From Mariprofundaceae bacterium (GTDB lineage: Bacteria > Pseudomonadota > Zetaproteobacteria > Mariprofundales > Mariprofundaceae), in the NCBI GenBank assembly GCA_030950745.1, contig JAUZQZ010000002.1, forward strand, positions 1 to 51,241: a DNA stretch of 51,241 bases, read 5' to 3'. The notes under the pieces were generated by a model. That model was not told the DNA's origin, did no database searches, and saw only the letters and a list, made by a program, of their open reading frames with translations. The position numbers and the translations under genes were made by a program. Positions 28,867 to 39,098 of this stretch are shown piece by piece (the first letter of the stretch is position 1; each line of letters starts with the position of its first letter).

Positions 28867-31854
28867 GTGAATCTTTTCCGTATGGTTCTTTCAAAGAAAA
28901 TACCACTACGCATTGCCTGGTATGGTCTGATTATTCTGGCCTCGATGTTGCCTGCCGCAGCACTTTCTCCGTGGCTTTACCAGCAGGCGCACACACTGTT
29001 GCTGGATCGCGCCATGTTAAGTGAAAGGATGTTCCACCAGACGATTGCAATGCGTCTTCAGCTTGAAACAAAGCGGCTGATTTCCGTATTGCGAAACAAA
29101 GCAGACCCTATTGCCTATTTTGTGAGTCGGCACAGGAACATCGATTTTATGCGTCAACTGCTTGAAAAGATCAATCAACGCGAACCGTTGTTGAATACGA
29201 CCACCATCTATGATCGCCATGCCAATATCCTTCTCTCCGCCCATCATGGCGAACATATGCCAGCTTTCATAGACAGGACTGTTCCGGCATTTGCCATCCC
29301 TATGCATAAGAGAGTTTTTATCGGCCCTCCGGTGCATTTGTCCGATAAACATCTGGAATTTTTGATCGCCGTGCCACTGATTGCCGACAATAAAGCTGTT
29401 GGCGTCATGATCAGCACCATCAATGTTGATGCGTTCTGGCGGAATATCAGAGCTAATGCGCCCGAACATAATTCGAAGATTTATCTCATTGATGGCCGAG
29501 GTTCCCTGCTCACCCCTCTGCCCGATTCAAAATATCAGCAGGGCGCTCTGCTGTCGGACAGAGAGATGGTACGCGCCCTGATGTCGGGAAAGGACTGGTA
29601 CAGGCCCGATGTCTATGAGGGTTTTGACGGCAGGAAAGTCTTTGGTATCGCCACGCTGGTTCATAACCTGCGGTGGGGCATTATTTCCGAAATTCCATCA
29701 GTCAGTATTGACTCGCCTATTACTTCCATACTAATCACGCTGACCCTCATTGTTGTGATATTGCATGTCCTGTTCGGCATGATCAGCCTGATGTTTACCA
29801 AACGCCTGCTTAATCCTGTTTCAGAACTGGCAACAGCGGTGAAACGCGCCACCCAAGGCGATTATGAACATAAACTCAGGCCATCACGCTACCGTGAAAT
29901 TGATGATCTGACCGCATCATTCAGCGCGATGATTTATGAGATCGAAAAGCGGGAGTTTTCACTCCGTCAAATTATTGATACTGCTCGCGATGCTTTCATT
30001 CAGATGAATGCAGACGGCATCATTATAGCCTGGAACCCTGAAGCTGAAAAGATATTTGGTTGGAGCTCAGAGCAGGTTATTGGCAGGATGGTGGAGGATA
30101 CAATTATTCCGCCGGAACATCGCTCCGCCCATGCGCAGGGGTTGAAGGAATTTCTTGCCAGTGGTAAGAAAGGCGTTATTGCTAAACAATTCGTTGAGAT
30201 AACTGGCATACATGCCGACGAGCATATCTTTCCCATCGAAATAACCGTTGTGCCGGTTCGTGCGGGAGGTACGCAGACGTTCAACGCCTTTATCCGGGAT
30301 ATAAGTGTACGCAAACAGGCTGAAGCACAACTGCGCAAACTCTCCCGGGCCGTCGAGCAAGCGGGAGAATCTATCGTGATCACGGACAAGGATGGCGTGA
30401 TCGAATATGTCAATACTGCCTTTACGAGAATCAACGGATATACTGCTGAAAAGGTTATCGGCAAGACACCCAGAATACTCAAAAGTGGTAAGCAGAACGT
30501 GGCCTTCTACAAAGGGATGTGGGATACGATTCTTACCGGCAAGGTATGGCAAAGCAAAATAATTAACCGGAAAAAGGATGGAACGCTCTATCCCGTCATG
30601 CTGACGATTTCACCCATTTGTAATGATACAGGAGAAATTACTCATTTTGTTGCCGTACATGCTGACCTCACCGAGCATGATGAGATGCAGGCAAGATTTG
30701 AGCAGGCGCAGAAGATGGAGGCGGTAGGTACGCTGGTAGGCGGCATCGCACATAATTTTAATAATATGCTGGCAGGCATCACCGGCAATTTATATCTGAT
30801 GCGATCGAAGATGCAGGGAATGCCGGAACTGGTGGACAGGGTGCGGCGGGTGGAGGGGCTTACGCATCAAGCGGCAGACATGATTTCAGAACTTTTGGTT
30901 TTTGCCCGCAAAGGTACCGTGGAGAAGAACGATGTTGATCTCGCGGTTTTTCTCAAGGAAGCATATAAACTGACAGCGGTTACCCTGCCTTCGAATATCA
31001 AAGTTACGCAAGAATTCACGAATGGCACTCTCCCTGTTCATGGCGATGCCAATCAGATTCAGCAAGTCATGCTGAATTTACTGAATAATGCTCGTGATGC
31101 TGTTGCGAATATGGATGAACCGGAAATCAGGATTTGCCTCGAACGGTATGAAGCGGATAGAGGCTTTCTCAAGGGTTATTCGGGCAACGGCAGGCATGCG
31201 TTCCGGGAGGGCCAGGCGTTTGCACGGTTCTCCGTATCAGACAATGGATGTGGTATTCCGAAAGAACAATTATCGGATATTTTTGATCCGTTTTTCACCA
31301 CCAAGGAGGTGGGGATGGGCACGGGCCTCGGTCTGGCCATGAGTTATGGAGCGGTCCACGAACATGGTGGCGTGCTGGATGTTGAAAGCGAGGTGGGCAA
31401 GGGAACCGTATTCAGCGTCTATCTGCCACTTGTGCAACCGCAGGCTACGACAGTTAAGGCGCCCGATGAAAAACCGGTCATTCACGGCAGGGGCGAAACC
31501 ATTCTGCTGGCTGATGATGAGCGGCATGTTCGTGAGACTGTAGCCGAAGTGCTTGAAACCATGGGCTACAAGGTGTTGCAGGCCAAAGATGGCCGGGAAG
31601 CCATGAGAATATTCAAAACGAATCAGGATGAAATCACGCTTGCCATACTTGATGTTGTGATGCCGCACTATGGCGGCATACAGCTTGCTGAGCGGATTAG
31701 GAAGATGAGTTCCGATATACCGGTGATCTTTATGACGGGGTACGATAATGAGCAGGTGCTCGGTAGCATTGAGCAGCCCCGAAACAGCAAGATATTAACC
31801 AAACCGGTACAATTTGAAGATTTGAGCCACAGTATACGGCAAATGCTGGATTGA
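28867..31854 (+). CDS. Hybrid sensor histidine kinase (periplasmic sensor, HAMP, two PAS, histidine kinase, C-terminal receiver)
   Basis: [68 protein letters not shown]-box [21 protein letters not shown] boxes and [38 protein letters not shown]...[12 protein letters not shown] start. Confidence 0.95.
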   Translation: MNLFRMVLSKKIPLRIAWYGLIILASMLPAAALSPWLYQQAHTLLLDRAMLSERMFHQTIAMRLQLETKRLISVLRNKADPIAYFVSRHRNIDFMRQLLEKINQREPLLNTTTIYDRHANILLSAHHGEHMPAFIDRTVPAFAIPMHKRVFIGPPVHLSDKHLEFLIAVPLIADNKAVGVMISTINVDAFWRNIRANAPEHNSKIYLIDGRGSLLTPLPDSKYQQGALLSDREMVRALMSGKDWYRPDVYEGFDGRKVFGIATLVHNLRWGIISEIPSVSIDSPITSILITLTLIVVILHVLFGMISLMFTKRLLNPVSELATAVKRATQGDYEHKLRPSRYREIDDLTASFSAMIYEIEKREFSLRQIIDTARDAFIQMNADGIIIAWNPEAEKIFGWSSEQVIGRMVEDTIIPPEHRSAHAQGLKEFLASGKKGVIAKQFVEITGIHADEHIFPIEITVVPVRAGGTQTFNAFIRDISVRKQAEAQLRKLSRAVEQAGESIVITDKDGVIEYVNTAFTRINGYTAEKVIGKTPRILKSGKQNVAFYKGMWDTILTGKVWQSKIINRKKDGTLYPVMLTISPICNDTGEITHFVAVHADLTEHDEMQARFEQAQKMEAVGTLVGGIAHNFNNMLAGITGNLYLMRSKMQGMPELVDRVRRVEGLTHQAADMISELLVFARKGTVEKNDVDLAVFLKEAYKLTAVTLPSNIKVTQEFTNGTLPVHGDANQIQQVMLNLLNNARDAVANMDEPEIRICLERYEADRGFLKGYSGNGRHAFREGQAFARFSVSDNGCGIPKEQLSDIFDPFFTTKEVGMGTGLGLAMSYGAVHEHGGVLDVESEVGKGTVFSVYLPLVQPQATTVKAPDEKPVIHGRGETILLADDERHVRETVAEVLETMGYKVLQAKDGREAMRIFKTNQDEITLAILDVVMPHYGGIQLAERIRKMSSDIPVIFMTGYDNEQVLGSIEQPRNSKILTKPVQFEDLSHSIRQMLD

Positions 31855-31962
31855 ACTCCGGTGCTACTGTAAAACCTGCACGGCGGTATTTGTGACTAAC
31901 CCCGCCTAAGCTATTGATTTACGCGTCCGTACATGAGGTAAGGATGACTTTTTATGGGGGCC

Positions 31963-32643
31963 TCATCCTTTCTTTTTCAGAGCTTCCCTAATCCACCAAC
32001 CAATGTCTTTAATCTCCTGCGGACAGACATGATGCTCCATTGGGTAATTGTGCCACTCGGTACGGCACCCTGCCTTTTCAAGCTTCCGGCGCGAGGCCTC
32101 GCCTGCGGTACAGGGGACAACAGGATCGTCCACGCCATGCGCCATGAATATCGGCACATTGCGTGCAGAATCCTTCATTTCATCTTCCAACTGATTTGGT
32201 AGAAGCAGGTAAGCTGATAATGCCATGATCCCCGCCAAAGGTTCAGCTTGGCGCAGACCGCAATGGATGGCCATAGCGCCGCCCTGTGAGAATCCGGCGA
32301 GGATGATGCGATCCGGTGCGATGCCATGCATTTCCTGCTGTTCGATCAATAATTGAATCTGTTTGGCGGAGCGCGAGATCCCTTTCTCGTCATGTTCTAT
32401 CCCCAAGTCAGTCTGTTTGAAATCATACCATGCGGGCATGATATAACCATTATTGATGCTTACGGGAATGGCCGGGGCATGAGGAAAAATAAAACGTATT
32501 GCCAAATGATCCGGCAACCCCAATTCCGGCACAATGGGTTCGAAATCGTGGCCATCCGCACCCAAGCCATGCAGCCAGATGATACTGGCATCGGGTTTTT
32601 CCCCGGTTTCCACAATGACTTTTTCCAACGGTTGAGCCTGCAT
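31963..32643 (-). CDS. Alpha/beta hydrolase, carboxylesterase/phospholipase family
   Basis: IIWLHGLGADGHDFEPIVPEL; nucleophile elbow LAGFSQGGAMAIH; MAHGVDDPVVP; MEHHVCPQEIKDIGWWI. Confidence 0.92.
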   Translation of the reverse strand: MQAQPLEKVIVETGEKPDASIIWLHGLGADGHDFEPIVPELGLPDHLAIRFIFPHAPAIPVSINNGYIMPAWYDFKQTDLGIEHDEKGISRSAKQIQLLIEQQEMHGIAPDRIILAGFSQGGAMAIHCGLRQAEPLAGIMALSAYLLLPNQLEDEMKDSARNVPIFMAHGVDDPVVPCTAGEASRRKLEKAGCRTEWHNYPMEHHVCPQEIKDIGWWIREALKKKG

Positions 32644-32704
32644 GAGGGCATCCTGCCGCGCTTGCTACTTTCTGTCTTGCCCGGCTTGTGGTTCAATCCG
32701 CACT

Positions 32705-34087
32705 ATGGCAAAACGTATCCACATACTGGGCATTTGCGGCACCGCGATGGCGGCGATTGCGAAGCTGGCAAAGGATTCGGGTTGGCGTGTCACCGGATCC
32801 GATGCCGGTGTGTATCCACCGATGTCCGATTATCTGGCGGAGCTGGGTATCACGATTGCTCCGTTTGATACAGCCAATCTCAAGCCCGATCCTGATCTGG
32901 TCGTGATTGGCAACGCACTTTCGCGCGGTAATGCCGAAGTCGAAGCTGTGTTAAGTCGTGACTTGCCGTATACATCCGGAGCGCAATTCATCGGTGACCA
33001 TGTATTGCCAGGTCGACATGCCGTGGTGGTGGCCGGAACGCATGGAAAGACGAGTACGGCAAGCTTGCTGGCATATGTTCTGGATATGGCAGGGAAACAG
33101 CCCGGCTTTTTGATTGGCGGAATTCCCGAGGATTTCGGTGGTGGTGCCCGGCTGGGTGAAGGCGAGCACTTTGTGCTGGAAGGCGATGAATACGACACTG
33201 CATTCTTCGACAAACGATCTAAATTTCTGCACTACCATGCGCGCACCCTGATTCTGAATAATCTGGAGTATGACCACGCCGATATCTTTCCGGATCTTGC
33301 GGCCATCAAAATACAATTTTATCATTTATTGCACACGGTGCCGGCAAATGGGCGCATTGTCGTGAATGCGGATGATGTAAATCTGGCTGACGTACTGGCA
33401 TGTGGTTGCTGGACGCCAGTGTTGTTTTTTGCCGAGCGGGGAAGAATGGATGCCGAATGGCAATGGGAAGCTCTGGCGGATGACGGAACGAAGTTTCGTT
33501 TGTGGCAGGGGGGTCAGCCGGTTCTGGGAATCAGTTGGAAGATGATAGGGAAGCACCATATTGCTAATGCCTGCGCTGTGGCTGCAACAGCAACATCTCT
33601 GGGGGTTGATTTACGAACCATCCAGCATGCTTTTGAGTCATTTGCAGGTATTCGCCGCCGTATGACTTTGGTGGGTGAGGTGAAGGGAATAAAAATATTT
33701 GATGATTTTGCACATCATCCCACAGCGATCAAAGGGGTGGTGGAAGCTGTCGGGGCCTCCATGCATGGCAAGGGCCGTCTGTGGGTCGTGGTAGAACCAC
33801 GTTCTAACACCATGCGTACCAAAATACATCAGGAGCAATTAACACAATGTTTCGGATCTGCTGATTTTGTTATCTTTACACCACCATCCCCGCATAACCT
33901 GAAACCTGAAAATGTGCTGGATATACAATCTGTTTGCAGGGCCATTGGCGGGCATGCGCAAGTGCTTGCAAATGCAGGCATAATTGTTCGGTATGTCACA
34001 AAACTGGCCATGCCTGATGACTACATTCTGATTCTTTCCAATGGTGGTTTTGACAACATTCATAAGCGTTTCTTACAGGCATTGTAA
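32705..34087 (+). CDS. mpl: UDP-N-acetylmuramate:L-alanyl-gamma-D-glutamyl-meso-diaminopimelate ligase
   Basis: MAKRIHILGICGTAMAAIAKLAKDSGWRVTGSDAGVYPPMSDYL; VVAGTHGKTSTASLLAYVL; FDDFAHHPTAIKGVVEA. Confidence 0.95.
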   Translation: MAKRIHILGICGTAMAAIAKLAKDSGWRVTGSDAGVYPPMSDYLAELGITIAPFDTANLKPDPDLVVIGNALSRGNAEVEAVLSRDLPYTSGAQFIGDHVLPGRHAVVVAGTHGKTSTASLLAYVLDMAGKQPGFLIGGIPEDFGGGARLGEGEHFVLEGDEYDTAFFDKRSKFLHYHARTLILNNLEYDHADIFPDLAAIKIQFYHLLHTVPANGRIVVNADDVNLADVLACGCWTPVLFFAERGRMDAEWQWEALADDGTKFRLWQGGQPVLGISWKMIGKHHIANACAVAATATSLGVDLRTIQHAFESFAGIRRRMTLVGEVKGIKIFDDFAHHPTAIKGVVEAVGASMHGKGRLWVVVEPRSNTMRTKIHQEQLTQCFGSADFVIFTPPSPHNLKPENVLDIQSVCRAIGGHAQVLANAGIIVRYVTKLAMPDDYILILSNGGFDNIHKRFLQAL

Positions 34088-34162
34088 ACTTCATAATGTA
34101 ATTGAGCGATGCATGCGGGCGACTGATGAATATTAAGCCAGCAAGGTATAAGGAGATTTGTT

Positions 34163-34621
34163 ATGAATAAGATTAGAAAATCCATGGTTGCGGGTTTTGT
34201 TGCGACCATTGTTCTTTCCGTACTCATGGTAATGAAAATGAAAATGGGTGTCATGCCTGATCTGAATGCCATCAAAATGATGACGACGATGGCGCATGGA
34301 ATGTTGGGTACGCCCGCTGTCCCCGTTGTCGGATGGATGATGCATTTCATGATCGGTACGGTGCTGTGGGGCGTGTTGTTCGCGGTTATTGGTAAATTAC
34401 TGCCTGGCAGCGGCTATGTCAGCAAGGGTTTATCCTTCGGTGTGTTGGCATGGGTGTTGATGATGGTGATGGTTATGCCCATGGCTGGTGCCGGTTTTTT
34501 CGGACTGTCTCTTGGTATGATGGCACCGGTGATGACTTTGATGCTGCACCTTGTCTATGGCGCTGTTCTGGGTGGTTTGTACGGCAAGCTGCTGAGTTCA
34601 GCATCTGATGCAGGAACATAA
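34163..34621 (+). CDS. Small methionine-rich polytopic membrane protein (DUF6789-like)
   Basis: KSMVAGFVATIVLSVLMVMKMKMGVMPDLNAIKMMTTMAHGMLG...GWMMHFMIGTVLWG; about four TM segments. Confidence 0.7.
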   Translation: MNKIRKSMVAGFVATIVLSVLMVMKMKMGVMPDLNAIKMMTTMAHGMLGTPAVPVVGWMMHFMIGTVLWGVLFAVIGKLLPGSGYVSKGLSFGVLAWVLMMVMVMPMAGAGFFGLSLGMMAPVMTLMLHLVYGAVLGGLYGKLLSSASDAGT

Positions 34622-34694
34622 GCCGATTTTTCCTGTGTGAAATACAGAGGGAGGCTCATACGAGCCTCTCCCTCAGGATGTTAGAAACCGCAGG

Positions 34695-34800
34695 TTATAC
34701 AGTGCCAGCTTCATTCAACCAGAGTTTTGCAAGTGGCTCTACATTATCTTGCGATACTGAAGCCGATCCGTATGCTTTGCCGCCCTTGATGTGCAGTTGT

Positions 34801-34802
<2 letters not shown>
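34695..34802 (-). pseudogene. Possible C-terminal remnant of a protein-coding gene, cut off at tRNA-Ser
   Basis: Minus-strand reading frame ...PQLHIKGGKAYGSASVSQDNVEPLAKLWLNEAGTV* has coding character, ends in TAA (34695-34697) and has no start before it runs into the tRNA. Confidence 0.35.
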
Positions 34803-34897
<95 letters not shown>

Positions 34898-34950
34898 AAT
34901 TGAAGTTCGGCCTTATTTTTTTGAGAACGCATTGGTTATATTGCGGAATG

Positions 34951-35058
34951 AGGGTGGGTGAGAATCCACGTATCGGTTTCGACAAACCTGTATGTCCGGT
35001 TTGAACGCCCTTCAGGCCGACCTGAAGGGCGAGGGCATGGCCCGAATAATCCCACCTT
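34951..35058 (+). ncRNA. Candidate structured RNA of unknown class
   Basis: 8-bp closing pairing AGGGTGGG/CCCACCTT (one G:U), internal hairpins GGTTT-CGAC-AAACC and CGCCCTTCAGG-CCGA-CCTGAAGGGCG; no coding ORF on this strand. Confidence 0.4.
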
Positions 35059-35185
35059 TCTACAACGATTGTCTATATAAACCGAAAACTTGTTAACTGT
35101 TATTTTTGTATAGTGCGAAGGGTAAAGAAATCACTTACAGTCAGGCTTGCCGCAGCGCATGCGGCGGGACGGAGAGGAGGGGGGC

Positions 35186-36259
35186 ATGATCAGGTTCCAG
35201 TCACAAAGCTTCAGAGAGCAAACTCATATCGTATTGGCCTTGCTGGGTATATTGCCCTACCTGCTATTCATTTATATTGTCGACAGGGAACATTTCACGC
35301 CTACCCAGAGTGTTTTGCTGATTGCAGCTGTTATTCTTGTATTTCACCTTGGCGGCTACCATATTCTTCGAACATTTTCAGACGCGCTTGCTCGCCTGGT
35401 GCAGCGTACGCGTATTGCACCTGAAGTGGCCACGCTTAAAAAACTCCCCGTTGAAGACGAGGATATGACGGAGATTGCCGAGCTGACGAGGCATTTTAAC
35501 ACGCTTCTGGAGGAAATAAGGGAGCAAAAGGATCAATACCGGGAAATTACACTTGAGCTGTTAAAACAGGCAAAACAGAGCAGCATTGAGTATCGACGCC
35601 GTATTACTGAGGGTGAAGTTTTCCACGATCGCCTCAAGCCCTATATTGGTAGTGAAATTGCTGATCGTATTGCGCGTGGTGACGAAGCTATGCTGCGTCC
35701 TGAATATCGCGTGGTGACTGTTCTTTTTGCAGACATTCGTTTGTTCACAAGTCTTTCGGAAGAAGCAAGCCCGGATGAAGTGATTGAGATGTTGAATGAG
35801 TATTTTGATCGAATGGTACAGGTTGTTTATCGCTATCATGGGGTTCTGGATAAGTTTATCGGTGATGAATTGATGGCTGTTTTCGGATTTATTACACCTT
35901 CGGAACAAGGGCCGCTTGATGCCATGCGGGCGGCACTGGAAATGCAAAAATCAATGGACCTGTTGACGAAAGAACGTGAATCACAGGGTAAGTCTGTATT
36001 TCAAATTGGTATTGGTATTAATACAGGAGAGGTGATTGCAGGCAGTCTGGGTTCCATAGAACGTATGGATTATACGGTGATTGGTGATACGGTTAATGTA
36101 GCGTCGCGCTTGGAGTCACTGGCGAAGGGTGGAGAAATTCTTGTCGGTGAATCAATGCATCGTGCATGCAGGGATATTGTGAAAATAAAGAAACGGGGTT
36201 GCATTGAAGTGAAAAACCGAACGATGCCGGTGGACTGTTATGTAGTCACGGAGGAATAA
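35186..36259 (+). CDS. Class III adenylate/guanylate cyclase with N-terminal membrane region
   Basis: RVVTVLFADIRLFTSLSEEASPDEVIEMLNEYFDRMVQVVYRYHGVLDKFIGDELMAVFG...GIGINTGEVIAGSLGSIERMDYTVIGDTVNVASRLESLAKGGEILVG; SD GGAGAGGAGG before ATG 35186. Confidence 0.95.
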   Translation: MIRFQSQSFREQTHIVLALLGILPYLLFIYIVDREHFTPTQSVLLIAAVILVFHLGGYHILRTFSDALARLVQRTRIAPEVATLKKLPVEDEDMTEIAELTRHFNTLLEEIREQKDQYREITLELLKQAKQSSIEYRRRITEGEVFHDRLKPYIGSEIADRIARGDEAMLRPEYRVVTVLFADIRLFTSLSEEASPDEVIEMLNEYFDRMVQVVYRYHGVLDKFIGDELMAVFGFITPSEQGPLDAMRAALEMQKSMDLLTKERESQGKSVFQIGIGINTGEVIAGSLGSIERMDYTVIGDTVNVASRLESLAKGGEILVGESMHRACRDIVKIKKRGCIEVKNRTMPVDCYVVTEE

Positions 36260-36590
36260 CAGGTGAGCCAATTGCAAAACTTGTAAACGGAGATCAGTGG
36301 TTCCATTTCGACCTGTTTGATTCGTTTCATGGAACTGCCATGCGGGTTATGAAATATGCACTTCTACCATACGACAGGACAGTGTCGGTTGCTTTCCGTA
36401 AATGGATTCAAAGTGGGATTATCGCACATCTTCCCGGTGTTTTGTAATTGACCAAGCGTCAGCAGCAGGGAAGCAGTTTTCGTGGAGGTACAGGGCTTGC
36501 CATTTGGGGCTGGATGTTGTCAAAATGCGTATTATATGGTAGTTACGGGCTTGTGATGGGAAGCTACATGAACAAGGGAGGCAAATCTCA

Positions 36591-39098
36591 TTGAATAAAG
36601 GGGTTTTTTGGAAGTCAGACTGGTTTGTCGGATTGCTCGTGATGCTTCTGTTCATCGCAGCCTTCCTGGCATGGAACCCGCTGAAAAGTCTTGAAAACAA
36701 GGCCTATGATATGGGTGTGTCCATGGCCGCCCAACCGGCAGGTAACAATATTGTCATTGTTGCCATTGATGATGATTCCATCGACCGTATGGGACGTTGG
36801 CCATGGCCACGCGTCATCATGGCTAAAATGATCGAAAGGCTGTCGTCTGCCGGTGCCCGGCTTATTGGCGTGGATGTATTTTTTAGTGAGGTGCAGACCG
36901 ACCAGAACTTGCAGTCATTTAAACAATTAACCCAAGCTTTGGCCAGGAGGGGTGATTCGGAAACTAAAAAACTTTTACAGGCTGCTGAGAAATCACTGGA
37001 TATGGATCGCATGCTGGTTAATGCGGTAAAGGAGGCCGGCAATGTGGTGATGCCCATTTCCTTCAACCTTGGTGTTTCACATGGCCGTATGGAGACGTCG
37101 CTGCCTGATTATATCAAGCGTATGGAAATAAAAAGGATCAATTATTCCAGAGAGAATGCCAGTTTGCTGACTGCATCCAAGATGAGATATCCCTTTCCGG
37201 ATCTGGCGCAGGCAGTCGCCGCTATGGGGCATCTGAATGTGCGCAAAGAGGGTGGTGTAGTACGCTCGGAGCCATTGTTAATCGACTACTATGGGCAGGC
37301 ATATCCATCCATGTCACTGGTGCTGGCCGCAAAGTCTCTAAATTTGAGCATGAACGATATTACGGTCAATGGCGGCATGGATATAGAGCTTGGAGCTATG
37401 GATATAGTCACTGATGCATCCATGCGATTCTATCCCGCATTTTATCGCTCTAACACCGGTGGTGATGCCTTCAGACGTTATCCCTTTTATGATGTCTATA
37501 CAGGCAAGATTCCTGCCCGGATTTTTAAAGGTAAAATTGTTTTGATCGGAGCGACTGCATCGGGCATGGGCGAGCGCTTTATTACGCCTGTCAGTGATGG
37601 TATGACAGGTGTGGAATTGCAGGCCCAAACGCTCAACAGTATTTTGCACGAGAAGTATTTCACCCGACCGGAATGGTCCTTCTGGGCAGAAATTGGGTTC
37701 CTGATAATGATTGGTCTGTACTTGATTTTAGTGCTTCCCCACGTAGGACCGGGTATTGCCGCCATCCTGTCTCTTGTTCTTCTATTGTCGTTGATTGGAA
37801 CAGAATTTATATTGCTGATGAGCTCTGCCTTGTGGGTACAAACTATGACGGCGGCAACCATGCTTCTTCTCGGCCATCTGGTATTAACCACGAAGCGCTA
37901 TTTTGCTTCCGAGGGGGAACGGCAGAAGGCGCAGGTGGATTCGGCCGAAACGAATAAAATGCTGGGTCTTTCCTTTCAGAGCCAGGGCATGTTGGACATG
38001 GCCTTTGACAAATTCCGTAAGTGTTCTGTGACTGATGATGTCCTGTCGACACTTTATAATCTTGCCCTGGATTTTGAACGTAAGCGGCAATTTAACAAAG
38101 CAACATCTGTTTATGAGTACATGGTTGAGAATGAGCCGAATTACAAGGATGTGCAGGCCAGGCTGGAACGTACGAAATCAGCTGGTGATACCATGATTTT
38201 TGGCTCCAGCACGACAGGTGGAGGCATGTCGTCCCTGCTTATTACCGGTGGCGCCAAACCCACGCTCGGACGTTATGAAATTTCAAAGGAACTTGGCAAA
38301 GGTGCCATGGGGACCGTCTATCAGGGGCGTGATCCCAAGATTAATCGTGATGTTGCAATCAAGACCATGGCCCTGTCACAGGAATTTGAGGCAGATGAGT
38401 TACAGGAAGTGAAAGACCGTTTCTTCCGCGAAGCGGAAACTGCCGGTCGGCTTAATCACCCTAACATTGTCACGATTTATGATGCCGGTGAAGAGCATGA
38501 TCTGGCTTACATCGCCATGGAGTTGCTGTCCGGAACAGATTTATCACCATTTACCAAACCGGATAAACTTGTACCATCTATTGCAGCGCTCAAAATTTCG
38601 GGAAAGGTTGCCGAGGCGCTGCATTATGCGCATGCTCAGGGTGTGGTACATCGTGATATCAAGCCAGCCAATATCATGTTGCTGAAAAACAAGACGGTGA
38701 AGGTGACAGATTTTGGTATTGCACGTATTACGGCTTCCAGCAAAACCAAAACAGGTGTGGTATTGGGGACGCCGTCCTATATGTCTCCTGAGCAACTTTC
38801 CGGTAAGCATGTAGATGGCCGATCCGATTTGTTTTCCCTCGGCGCCATGCTGTATGAGATGCTGACAGGCGTTCGGCCATTCCGCGGTGACTCCATGGCA
38901 ACCCTGATGTTCCAGATTGCCAATGAACCCCACCCGGATATCCGGGAACATAAGCCGGATTTGCCGGAGAATGTAGCTATATTAATTAATAAACTGTTGG
39001 CTAAAGAGGCAGAAGCTCGGTTTGCCACCGGTATGGAAGTTGTGCATGAAATTATTGGTTGTTTAAAGACGTTTCCGACCGGAGGTAAGGCCACATGA
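36591..39098 (+). CDS. CHASE2-TPR-like-Ser/Thr protein kinase
   Basis: CHASE2: NIVIVAIDDDSIDRMGRWPWPRVIMAKMIERLSSAGARLIGVDVFFSE; kinase: LGKGAMGTVYQGRDPKINRDVAIKTM, HRDIKPANIMLL, DFGIAR, GTPSYMSPEQLSGKHVDGRSDLFSLGAMLYEMLTG. TTG start with upstream GGGAGG. Confidence 0.95.
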   Translation: MNKGVFWKSDWFVGLLVMLLFIAAFLAWNPLKSLENKAYDMGVSMAAQPAGNNIVIVAIDDDSIDRMGRWPWPRVIMAKMIERLSSAGARLIGVDVFFSEVQTDQNLQSFKQLTQALARRGDSETKKLLQAAEKSLDMDRMLVNAVKEAGNVVMPISFNLGVSHGRMETSLPDYIKRMEIKRINYSRENASLLTASKMRYPFPDLAQAVAAMGHLNVRKEGGVVRSEPLLIDYYGQAYPSMSLVLAAKSLNLSMNDITVNGGMDIELGAMDIVTDASMRFYPAFYRSNTGGDAFRRYPFYDVYTGKIPARIFKGKIVLIGATASGMGERFITPVSDGMTGVELQAQTLNSILHEKYFTRPEWSFWAEIGFLIMIGLYLILVLPHVGPGIAAILSLVLLLSLIGTEFILLMSSALWVQTMTAATMLLLGHLVLTTKRYFASEGERQKAQVDSAETNKMLGLSFQSQGMLDMAFDKFRKCSVTDDVLSTLYNLALDFERKRQFNKATSVYEYMVENEPNYKDVQARLERTKSAGDTMIFGSSTTGGGMSSLLITGGAKPTLGRYEISKELGKGAMGTVYQGRDPKINRDVAIKTMALSQEFEADELQEVKDRFFREAETAGRLNHPNIVTIYDAGEEHDLAYIAMELLSGTDLSPFTKPDKLVPSIAALKISGKVAEALHYAHAQGVVHRDIKPANIMLLKNKTVKVTDFGIARITASSKTKTGVVLGTPSYMSPEQLSGKHVDGRSDLFSLGAMLYEMLTGVRPFRGDSMATLMFQIANEPHPDIREHKPDLPENVAILINKLLAKEAEARFATGMEVVHEIIGCLKTFPTGGKAT

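Noticed and set aside
34645-34675. GAGGGAGGCTC-ATAC-GAGCCTCTCCCTC hairpin after the DUF6789-like gene
   Set aside because: Strong stem but no following U-tract on either strand, so not called as an intrinsic terminator.
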